Source of the DNA: Ditylenchus dipsaci
Lineage: Eukaryota > Nematoda > Chromadorea > Rhabditida > Anguinidae
Length of the DNA stretch: 64,000 nt
NCBI GenBank assembly: GCA_004194705.1
Contig: SADC01000199.1
Span: 62,001 to 126,000 of the forward strand
Reading direction: 5' to 3'
A program made the position numbers and the translations under genes. This document shows, piece by piece, positions 57,801 to 64,000 of the stretch. A model generated the notes under the pieces. That model was not told where the DNA came from, searched no databases, and saw only the letters and a list, made by a program, of their open reading frames with translations. Position 1 is the stretch's first letter. Each line of letters starts with the position of its first letter.

Positions 57801-60800
57801 TTTTGTCATCTAATTTATACGATTTTCTATTTGTTTATCAATAACTAACCCAAAAGTGGATCATTTCGGACTGGAAATTCCTCATTCTTGACTACTTGGC
57901 AGGGATACCATTTACTAAAAGAAAATTAAAATAATGTAGTCAACATATCCAAATAAGTATTTAATGATGAGATGATATTCATTATTTGCATGTTTTACTT
58001 TTTTTGTATCGGTAAGCACACGTAAATCAAGACAGCAATATAAGAATGAAAAAACAAAGCTAATATTGAGAAAATCAGAATGAAAAAGTTTTAAAGAGTC
58101 ACAAAATGCATTTTAAAAATGGTTAAAAATGGCTTATGAATTTGTTTTGAAAATCAGCTTAATAAAAACTTGCTTGCTGCCTAATCTCGCCATGCAATAC
58201 TGTCCATACCGCACAAAATCGAATCCTTTGCACCAATTACCTTTAAAAACGCAAAGTCAATGCAGTTATTTTAACCAGTCCTGTAAATCCAGGCACCGGC
58301 TGTTTCCGGCAGTTATTGATGTCGCCGGCTCGGCGAGAATAAGGTAACTCAAACATCAGCACCTGGCCACGAATAAAAAATAGTGACTCAATCAGACTCG
58401 GTGCCGTGTTTATTCACAAGAGAATCGCACGTTAGAATTGATTCGGTAAAAAGAAGGTGATGCTATGTAAAAATGGTTAAGTGACTGATTTTATTATTGC
58501 TAGCCTGGTGCCGATGTCTAACCTACCACACTTTGCTGCCGCGTTGGTGATATTAATAACCAAAACTGCCCAAAACCGATGCGCGAATTCTTGCCGCTGC
58601 CGGCATTAACATATTTTAAGGATTCTTAACACAATTGCTGATTTTAACACAATTAAAGCAAAAAATTACAAATAGCTGAATCCCTTAGCTCTTGTGTGTC
58701 GCCTTCCAGCTCTAACTGGGCTCCCTCTTTGAAACATTTAAAATGCAAAGATCTAAAAAAGTCAAATCAATTCGGAAAAAAATACAATACAATTTTCAAG
58801 AAAAATTTACCGAAGACAATTATTGCATTTCACTAAAGCTTCTACAAAAAAATACTGCTCTAAAATCATGCATTAATTGAGTAAATAGCAAACCATCTGT
58901 ATCAGCTTTTTGCTAAAAAAATGTAAATCGAAAATAAAATCACAATTTGAAAAATAAATCATACTTGGCAATCAGCACAATGGGTTATGTGCAGATGAGG
59001 AGGGTTTTGGAAAGCGATGTGTCTGGGGCAGATTATTTCTGACTTTTTGTCCAGTACACACCCGCCAGGAATGCACTTATTGTGCCATGACAGCTCACAC
59101 TGACTGCAGTTGATAAGTGGTCCTGAAAGGAAATTCAAGTGAGTAAGTAGCAGACGAGATTATAGTATTTTAAATAGTTCTTTAAATTCGGTTTTTTAAT
59201 ATTTTCATTTAACTACAAAGGAGTTAAAAAAAGAAAATTGTTGATATTTGAAATTTTGACCCTAGTAGAAAATACCGTAGTTCCTCTAATAGCAGCCCAT
59301 GGGCTACTGTTTTTCAACCCCCTCCTAGGAGGGCTACTATTAAAGGAAGTACGGTACACTACTTAAAAAAACTTTTTTTCTGAAATTTTCTGAAGTTTTG
59401 TTTTGTAAAACTTTGTCAATTTGAAAACACAAAAAAAAGAAATCGCCTTACCATTGAATGCTCTTGTGCGGTTGTGATCCGCAAAGCAACCTGTGCAATG
59501 GTGTCTCGAACAAAAAATACCTAAAACCTTGTGTTTATACATTCAGCACAAATTATTAAAACCTTTGTTTCTAGACATGAAATCCAATGCATATCCACCA
59601 CCAGTATATAGTCTAGCACACATTTCATGGAATTTCGTAGAACAATTTGGCGAACTAAAACGCATTTTAACTTTGACAGTGGTATTTTTTGTTAAATTTT
59701 TGGTAAAAAAAGCATATGATAAGCCTCAATTTGAACTTTTTTATAAATTTTTGACTTTCGACATATTACAAAAAATTTTAGTCAAAAATTTCCCATGGGT
59801 TTTTTTCTGACTCGGGATGAACACCCACGGAGCTAGTACACTTCGAGGTAATGGCGAAACGGGTTCTAGTTCTGGGCAAAAATACGGAAAAATGGAAAAT
59901 CTGTTATCGCCATGTTGTACTTTTTCGGGTCTTAAGCGGTCCCCTTAAAGTGGAAAAGTGGTACTATGTCACTTTTGTGTGTATTTAGGCCTGAAAATTG
60001 ACAGATAAACTATGTCTTGGAGTTTTCCTGAATACTGCAGATGCAGGTATATCGTTTGGTGTATCGTGCTGGTCTAAAAGATAAGTGGAACCCATACTTT
60101 CGTATTTTGTTGTAGCTAATTTTCAACCTGTCAGGGGCACCCGTTAGGACTCAAAAATCTGACTTTTCAGGAATTTATTAGGAAGATTTCGGCCAAACAA
60201 GAGGTGTTTGCTAATAGCACATTTCGGAACTAGTTTTTGACGCTCTACACGATGGCGACAACAGATGTTCTATTTTAGTGTATTTTTGCCCAGGTATTTT
60301 CGCCGTTGCCTTAAAGTGTACTAGCTTCAGTTTTTACTGTAATAGATCGACAATAGGGCGGACCAAGACAAAAACTATAAACAAACAGAGGGGGGAGGGG
60401 CAAGGCAAAAAGGTGGCCACGGATTGTACAATAGAGTTCATTTTTTCTGATCTTTGCTATAATGCCTAAGATTTCCACTTCTTGATGTCAACTCCGAAAA
60501 AGCGTAAGGCTCTGATGCTGAATGAAAAGTCATCTATGCTGGAATAAGCTACATAAAGATCACCTCTGATATAAGGCCATGTCCGATATATGGCCAGCTT
60601 TGGCCGGTTCCCGGGGTGGCCTGTTATCCAGGTTCGACTGTATTCAAAATTTGATTTTTTCTATGTCTAATTGATCTTTTTTCGATATACCGTATTTTCT
60701 TTAATAATGACCCGGGGTCATTATTTTTCAACCCCTTAAAAATCCCGAAATTGTCAATCAAAAATGGCCTTAACTCTGAAATCCTAGTCAAAAATAAGGG

Positions 60801-61337
60801 GGGGGGTCATTATTAGAGAAAATACGGTAATCCAATCTGCAAAATTTACCTGCATTTCTTCAAGTTATCGTCTGTTTCGCCGCACACAAAACAGATCAAA
60901 TGTCGCTTTCCTAAAATAAAGACAAATGTTTTATGAATGAAACTGTCTATTTTTCGAAAAAATATCTTACGAATAGGAAAGTCATATGGGCCAGAAGTTC
61001 TGCTATCAGCAACAAATATAGGGCTGGTAGAAATCCATTTGGAATCACCTGGAAAACTCGTAATACTTTGGTGTTTTCTTGGATTTTTATTTTTACTTTT
61101 TGTCCTGACAACTTTAGGCAGAGCGAACACAGTCTGCGAAGATTCAACAGAGCATGAGGTAGTAGCACTTGGTAAAGACAGTGAAGCCAATTTCGGTAGG
61201 TTAGAATCAAGACTTGCTGACTTTTGAATCAATGCTTTCGAATCTTTTCTTTTCACAGCTGTTGTGTTTACCAGGGATTTTACAGCAGATATTTTGCCTT
61301 TGGAATCAAGCTTATTGTTGTTCGGCTTGGCCTTCAA
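45847..61337 (-). CDS. NSD/MES-4-type histone H3K36 methyltransferase
   Basis: Nineteen minus-strand exons: 61337-60971, 60910-60850, 59504-59452, 59122-58965, about 58240-58174, 57914-57850, 57066-56990, 56699-56604, 56552-56403, 55771-55643, 55581-55518, 55475-55432, 48073-48031, 47984-47942, 46391-46373, 46320-46270, about 46233/46223-46068 and 46016-45847 (TAA). Domain order: Ser/Lys-rich region; PHD-type fingers (CFVCGETDDNLKKC, HHCTGCFADH, CSQCELSWHNKC, ICPRH); PWWP (GQYCMARLGSNKWYPCQVV); AWS (KCDCSAQMVDRCG, CINRTLRIEC, VCNNRM); SET (HGFVGEYVGE, YYIMDLDNHRAIDA, RYVNHSCEPN, GEELSFDYN); post-SET (CRCNAVNC); Lys-rich tail. NSD enzymes methylate H3K36 in the nucleus. Phases agree at nearly all junctions. 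Exceptions are the start of the 58240 exon and the 46270/46223 junction, where 36- and 46-nt introns compete. The start codon and any earlier exons are not found. Introns hold many repeats and two antisense genes. Confidence 0.92.
46445..46874. mobile_element. Foldback MITE in NSD intron
   Basis: Termini AAGGCCTCTCACACAATGCA and TGCATTGTGAAAAAGGCTT are inverted. Inner blocks GAGATCCAGGGCTAT / ATAGCCCTGGATCTGAG also pair. It abuts the next element directly, inside the 1550-nt NSD intron 47941-46392. Confidence 0.7.
46876..47246. mobile_element. Foldback MITE with GTCGTTGTCGTTGGCG arrays
   Basis: Left end TGGCTCATTCACAAACGTTG and right end CAGCGTTTATAAATGAGCCA are inverted. Both arms carry tandem TTGTCGTTGTCGTCGTTGGC-type repeats in both orientations. 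It lies in the same NSD intron. Confidence 0.75.
47322..47917. mobile_element. Foldback MITE ending 25 bp from an NSD exon
   Basis: Inverted arms begin AGTACGGTGTAAGAACT (left) and AGTTCTTATACCGTACT (right), continuing through GTTTTAGCATCTTTAAC-type blocks and TTTTGCCTTGGGGACCA. A family B unit is nested in the centre. The right edge (47917) lies 25 bp downstream of the exon ending at 47942, leaving only the splice donor region between them. Confidence 0.75.
48780..49015. repeat. Family C repeat, tag CTACTATAGAATA
   Basis: Termini GCGCTACTATAGAATACCCC and GGGTATTCTATAGTAG are inverted around a core shared with 7732-7963 and 14050-14286 (CCCTTAGGCTTGGGGTAGGC, ACGGAAGTTGTGACTAATGA, GGGTCTGGGACATATATTTG). 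Only the terminal tag differs between the pairs. Confidence 0.85.
49503..49857 (+). CDS. Unrecognised two-exon gene nested in NSD intron (frame-broken)
   Basis: Exon 1 (49503-49554) encodes MELLQRDLQEMRLNEPQ. A 44-nt GT-AG intron follows. Exon 2 starts at 49599 in phase and reads VEVRPVHGKENTFRVRIGRS, then LKWREFTLCGGSYVCSTC and LHFPYHQ. At about 49731-49740 the frame shifts by one base, after which VGKLTEFTVPKIYNPKTSNA and RLSDHPHRPACQGWTLKIMKN run to TGA. Both halves look like one protein, so one base is missing from the sequence or the gene. The family is not recognised; a Cys pair (CSTC) is visible. It lies antisense inside the 7.4-kb NSD intron. Confidence 0.45.
49898..50148. mobile_element. 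Foldback element with TTTGTCAAAACGAAA arrays
   Basis: Ends GGTGAGATTTGTCAAAAACG and CGTTTTTGACAAATCTCACC are inverted, followed by three to four tandem units AAATTTGTCAAAACG on each arm. Inner arms (CAAAGTGTTT and AAACACTTTG) continue the pairing, with TA possibly duplicated at both edges. The ORFs over it are array translations. Confidence 0.8.
50178..50527. mobile_element. Mariner-type MITE (GGGTGTCCCAAGAT ends)
   Basis: Termini GAGGGTGTCCCAAGATTTTT and AATCTTGGAACACCCTG are inverted. Arms extend through AAACTGCCGTAAATT / AATTTATGGCAGTT and GGTATATAA / TTATATACC around a centre with GGTCTCCTCTGTGGTT and its inverse. There is no coding content. Confidence 0.75.
51092..51342. repeat. Family A repeat, tag AACGCC
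   Basis: Left end TACCGTATTTTCTCTATTAA with tag AACGCCCCTCTTCAATA repeated three times. The core is CTATATCTCAGCCCAAAAAA...AGCACCCAAAAATCTC. The right end is GCGTTTAATAGAGAAAATAC followed by GGTA. It is full length. Confidence 0.9.
51383..53297. mobile_element. Nested composite: AGGGTGAGTC element holding a palindrome and a family A copy
   Basis: Outer ends CAGGGTGAGTCAAAAAAT and TTGGCTCACCCTG are inverted. Inside is a palindromic unit (51562-51721 paired with 52973-53134, for example GGACCTCGTACTTGGCTCG). A family A copy (51722-52896, tag GAAGCCC) has inserted in its left arm. The insert itself carries another AGGGTGAGTC-type end near 52140-52340. No coding sequence is supported; the ORF at 52572-52883 lies in the family A insert. 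Confidence 0.75.
51722..52896. repeat. Family A repeat, long copy, tag GAAGCCC
   Basis: Left end TACCGTATTTCCTCTATTAG, hairpin GAAGCCCGGGGCTTC, then repeats of TTATATTAGAGGGGGGC. The right end has the same GGGGCTTATATTAGAGG units, then TTCTATTAGAGGAAATAC and GGTA. The interior is not the usual core and includes a mariner-type end. Confidence 0.75.
53586..53664 (-). repeat. tRNA-like sequence (possible SINE head)
   Basis: On the minus strand GTGGCGCAGTGTAATTAGTT is followed by GGTTTGATTCCGAACC about 45 nt later, resembling tRNA boxes A and B and a T arm. Cloverleaf pairing is poor in the acceptor and D arms, so I treat it as a tRNA-derived repeat and not a functional tRNA. Confidence 0.4.
54059..55369 (+). 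CDS. Unrecognised multi-exon gene nested in NSD intron (frame-broken)
   Basis: Candidate exons: 54059-54185 (MEGRDGNILKAYKKKPWYPG, FSRRPDGRLKKIQNNYP), about 54233-54478 (YVVLGEQTRPDQPTKIVILY, HTRIAFVKILDGASENAINF), 54529-54610 (FHDHTAVFAPLARPQNAKFI), 54661 onwards (YSHECNPERAYFALEKCEEL), and about 55168-55369 (KHDFELALRRTDFRSEGGGS, stop TGA). The two middle introns are exactly 50 nt with matching phases. A run of nine A at about 54333-54341 breaks the second exon by one base, and the first junction is also off by one. A family A copy (54831-55079) fills the intron before the last exon. No domain is recognised. It lies antisense to the NSD gene, about 4 kb from the other nested gene; the two could be parts of one gene. 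Confidence 0.45.
54831..55079. repeat. Family A repeat, tag GTTACCC
   Basis: TACCGAATATGCTCTTGTAG, hairpin GTTACCCATGGGTAATTA, core with ATTTTTGGGTGCTCAACC, then a right tag GGGTAACTATTAGAACGTGG and TAATTAATAGAGAATATACG. It is a full-length copy inside an intron of the nested gene. Confidence 0.85.
55850..56180. repeat. Family B repeat in NSD intron
   Basis: Contains ACCATGTTTTTCAACTGGGC, TGTCTAAGGTAAGTGCGTGC and TTCAAAACTCTGTTCAACAT, with the central hairpin replaced by AT-rich sequence (about 55985-56030). It lies in the 631-nt intron 56402-55772. Confidence 0.65.
57600..57783. mobile_element. Pogo-type MITE, tag GATTTAACGGCACC, in NSD intron
   Basis: 184 bp between TA dinucleotides. Termini are CAGTCAACTCTCGATTTAAC and GTTAAATCGAGGATTGACTG. 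The tag TGCCGTTAAATCAAGGG occurs four or more times inside. It occupies part of the 783-nt NSD intron 57849-57067. Confidence 0.85.
59273..59356. repeat. Minimal family A repeat (84 bp), tag GCAGCCC
   Basis: TACCGTAGTTCCTCTAATAG, AGCAGCCCATGGGCTACT, a short CCCCCTCCTAGGAGGG hairpin, then GGGCTACTATTAAAGGAAGT and ACGGTA. The usual core is absent, leaving terminus plus tag. It lies in the 329-nt NSD intron 59451-59123. Confidence 0.85.
60560..60641. repeat. Decayed pogo-type repeat, tag GATATAAGGCCA
   Basis: Right end CCAGGTTCGACTGTA is pogo-like. Inside are TCTGATATAAGGCCATG, GATATATGGCCAGC and GGGTGGCCTGTTATCC. The left end is degraded. Confidence 0.55.
60688..60829. repeat. Family A repeat, tag AATGACCC
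   Basis: TACCGTATTTTCTTTAATAA, hairpin ATAATGACCCGGGGTCATTA, and at the right GGGGGTCATTATTAGAGAAA followed by ATACGGTA. It is a short copy immediately downstream of an NSD exon (60910-60850). Confidence 0.85.
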
Positions 61338-61528
61338 CTGATCAGTTTGGCCTATAACTAGCTTTGTAACAAAAACTTAGCACTCAGGATTTCAATTCAA
61401 TCAGACGACTTGTTTGGGTAATTTTTTACTGGGGGCGAACATACTTTTCGGGCGGCAAATTTTACTCTCTAAACTTTTTTTTGACTCATTTTATTGAACT
61501 TTTTCATATATTTTTTTTAAGTTATAGC

Positions 61529-61696
61529 ACCAGGGGCCGTAGTAACAATAGTAGTAACAACTTCGGTGGCTAAAAGTGAAATATCTTGGAGTTCACTCCT
61601 TTTTTTTAAAAACTGCTTTTTAAAAATGGAGTGAACTCCGAGATATTTCAGTTTTAGCCACGGAAGTTGTTACTACTATTGTTACTAAGGCCCCAG
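61529..61696. mobile_element. Near-perfect hairpin of 168 bp
   Basis: Arms of about 75 bp (GTAGTAACAATAGTAGTAAC... against GTTGTTACTACTATTGTTAC) surround a short T/A-rich loop. It contains GGAGTGAACTCC-type palindromes. There is no coding potential. Confidence 0.8.
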
Positions 61697-61756
61697 GATC
61701 TAATGAGGATAATAATCAGTTGTTACATTATCTTCGAATAATATAGGCTATGATTA

Positions 61757-62135
61757 GCGCCACCTTCCTTTTCGCAAACTTCACCCTTCTTTTTGCGGAT
61801 TTCACCCTCCTTTTAGCCTATTCAGTAAAACGCGAATTTCACCCTCTTTTCCTGAAGTTCACCTTACTTGTGTAGATGTTTTCTGTTTCTTTATTCGGTC
61901 TGTAAAAGATAAAATTAATCATTAGGTGAATTTGCGCCATTTTCCATCGTTTGCTCTTCCTAGGAAGCTCTTTGGAATCAAGCACGAAGTCTGAAAGATG
62001 GTGGTAACAAAGACTAAAAAAGGCGGGTGAACTCCGAAAAAAGAGGGTGAAATACGCAAAAGGCAAGATAACATTCGCATTTTACTGCTTTCGCGAAACA
62101 GAAAGGTGATCTGCAAAAAAGAGGGCACAGTCTAT
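61757..62135. mobile_element. Foldback element with GGATTTCACCCTCCTTTT units
   Basis: Left units TTTTCGCAAACTTCACCCTT, TTTTTGCGGATTTCACCCTC and GCGAATTTCACCCTC are matched on the right by GAGGGTGAAATACGCAAAAG and GGGTGAACTCCGAAAAAAG. The middle (about 61870-62010) is non-repetitive. Minus-strand ORFs are array translations. Confidence 0.7.
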
Positions 62136-62540
62136 TTTAGCCAAAATATAACACAGAAAGGTTAAAGTATGAACCAAATTATTTTTCTGACTTGCTTCAT
62201 ACTTTCACCTTTTTGTGCTTCATTTTGCGAAGATAACACAACAACTGATATCTCATTAGAAACTAGAATTGCAGGGCTACATGACAGTGTTATCAAATTT
62301 GAAAAAAGATGAGAAAATTTTAATATATTATTTGCCCCAAAAAATATTAAAAGAGAAGTTCTGTAATTCTGTAGTTTGGTCGGACCCCTCGAAAAAATTG
62401 GAAATCGAGTGTTTCGGCTTAATGAGAGCCTACGATGTGCTGAGTACGATAACACCAAATTCGACCAATTTTTCTCACTGATTTGCCAAGCTGTGACCTC
62501 CTGAAGTTTATTACTCAGAAAAACTAGTACATTTCTTATA

Positions 62541-62728
62541 CAGTCAAACCTCGATAATCCGCCACCCTCGATAAACCGCCACCCTCGATAAACCGCCACC
62601 CTCGATAAGCCCGATTTGGTTGGCCGTCAGAGAAACTCGACAAAGTTTACCCCCGCTAAACCGCCACCTCGATAATCCGCCACCCTTGGATCGGTCCCAT
62701 GGGGTGGCGGATTATCGAGGTTTGACTG
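62541..62728. mobile_element. Pogo-type MITE, tag GATAATCCGCCACC
   Basis: 188 bp between TA dinucleotides. Termini are CAGTCAAACCTCGATAATCC and GGATTATCGAGGTTTGACTG. The tag CCACCCTCGATAAACCG is repeated at least five times inside. Confidence 0.9.
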
Positions 62729-62732
62729 TATT

Positions 62733-64000
62733 GATTTATACTTAGTGATAATATGATGATGTACACTCGTTTAAAAACTTATTTGACGCATAATGAGCTG
62801 CTCTTTCAAACAAATATGGAAACTCTGGTACTATTCCATTGTACTCCCCCCCCCCCCCCAAAAGCTATTCCATTGTAACCTCCCCCCAAAACCAACGTTT
62901 TATAAGTACTTAAAAACCATTTTTAAGTAATAATTTTGATATAAAAGGACCAGAAAAGTAATTTTAAAAGGCATCAAGGGCTGTATTGGGAGGAGAAGGG
63001 AATAATACAGGGGCCACTTATTAATAAGGGTTTAAGGCACCCATAAACCCATACTACAATGGAATAGCGGCAAAACTCTATAGTCTGTAATAAATTTTGG
63101 CGTAAAAAGTGTGTTTTTTCAAAAAATCAGCATTTTTCGAACACCAATTTTTGGCAAAAACACCACTATAAAAATTGGAAAGCGGCGTGCACCCTCCTAA
63201 GTTTGAGTGCTTAAAAAGAAACATTTCATAAGGCACCTTTCTGGCGGAAAAAATTCAAAAAAGATTGGAAGAGCAAGACGAAAAAGGCATTTGAAGTTTG
63301 CTAGTCGTGCGTTAGCACGACTAGCAAACTTAACTCTTTTGAGTTTTTGACGTGAAAAAAATTTTTACTACTCAAACCTGGAATTCTGACACCGGATTCG
63401 TGATAAGCGTATCTTATTTGCTTCTAAAACTACTCTTGAAGGTGCAATTTGAATGTCCTATTTTATATTCCTCTCAGGACAATAAACTTTCAAACAAGTC
63501 AAGTATTGTTGAATCAAATATTTATTGTTCTGAGAAAAATTTGAAATATGACATTCAAAGTTTTCTTCCAAGAGTGGTTTTAGAAGCAAATCAGATACGC
63601 CGACTACGAATCCGGTGTCAGAATTTCAGGTTTTCCTGGTACAAAAATGTTTTACTTCAAAAACTGAAAAGAGTTAGTGACGACCAGTCAACTTCAAAAT
63701 CTTTTTTCGTCTCACATCCCACAATTTTTTTCGGATTTTTTTTGCCAAAAAGGTGCCTTAGAAAATGCTCTTTCTGATACACTAAAATTTAGAAGGGTGC
63801 ACGTCGATTTCCAATTTTTATGGTCGTCTTTTCGCCGAAAATTGGTGTTCTAAAATGCCCTTTTTTTTAAAAAACACACTTTTTAGCCAACATTTTTTAC
63901 AGACTATAACTTTTTTGTACTCATTAGAAAGAGTTACTCTTTCTCCATCGAATAAAGTTTTAAACGAGTGTACATCATCATATTTTCACTAAGTATAAAA
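62733..64000. mobile_element. Large palindrome with nested palindromes, at window edge
   Basis: TACTTAGTGATAATATGATG at 62739 pairs with the reverse complement at about 63970-63998, and CTATAGTCTGTAATAAATTT pairs with the block near 63890-63910. A second palindrome (about 63370-63660, ATTCTGACACCGGATTCGT against ACGAATCCGGTGTCAGAAT) sits in the middle; the 141-codon frame at 63352-63777 is a by-product. Family D2 (62831-63069, tag CTATTCCATTGTA) is nested in the left half. Confidence 0.75.

Noticed and set aside
63352..63777. Plus-strand ORF of 141 codons
   Set aside because: The region is a palindrome nested in a larger palindrome; the ORF is a chance product of repeat sequence.
1..64000. 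CRISPR array
   Set aside because: Direct-repeat arrays here (15-20 bp units without unique spacers) are eukaryotic foldback termini; no repeat-spacer structure exists.

Overview
This is a metazoan genomic window: AT-rich, intron-containing, and dominated by inverted-repeat (foldback/MITE-like) DNA transposons. I see no prokaryotic signals, rRNA, confident tRNA or CRISPR. Two conserved animal genes could be resolved exon by exon, both on the minus strand. The first (11316 down to 3112) is the N-terminal ketosynthase part of an animal-type fatty acid synthase; it runs off the left side. The second (61337 down to 45847) is an NSD/MES-4-type histone H3K36 methyltransferase with PHD, PWWP, AWS, SET and post-SET parts. 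Resolved introns fall into two classes: minimal (about 42-67 nt) and long ones filled with repeats. Two donors read GC instead of GT, both with the hexamer GCAAGT. Short introns plus GC-AG donors occur in compact metazoan genomes such as appendicularians, but the species cannot be settled from this window.

Layout. 1-2700: CCCAG-rich DNA split by a foldback element, plus a doubtful ORF. 3100-11320: fatty acid synthase 5' exons, with a gene-fragment-carrying foldback element in intron 2 and a repeat-rich 5.3-kb intron 1. 12-34 kb: almost only repeats (mariner-like, hAT-like, pogo-like, GC-rich foldback and others) and a decayed Tc1-like transposase fragment. 35.07-35.64 kb: a small J-domain gene. 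35.8-38.2 kb: a large inverted repeat holding a mariner-type element. 39.15-41.0 kb: a MULE with FLYWCH and DDE remnants and an exact 8-bp target duplication. 42.68-43.78 kb: a hAT element with an exact 8-bp target duplication. 45.8-61.3 kb: the NSD gene; its 7.4-kb intron (55431-48074) holds at least two unrecognised spliced genes on the opposite strand. 62.7-64.0 kb: another large palindrome.

The most unusual signal is shared by several unrelated repeat families. The outermost terminal bases and/or the core are conserved between copies, while a short tag next to the termini differs between copies but is repeated and homogenised inside each copy, on both arms. In the foldback elements with 15-bp arrays this is carried to an extreme. 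Several exons that otherwise read as coding are broken by single-base indels, often at A runs, which suggests either residual long-read assembly errors or young pseudogenes.
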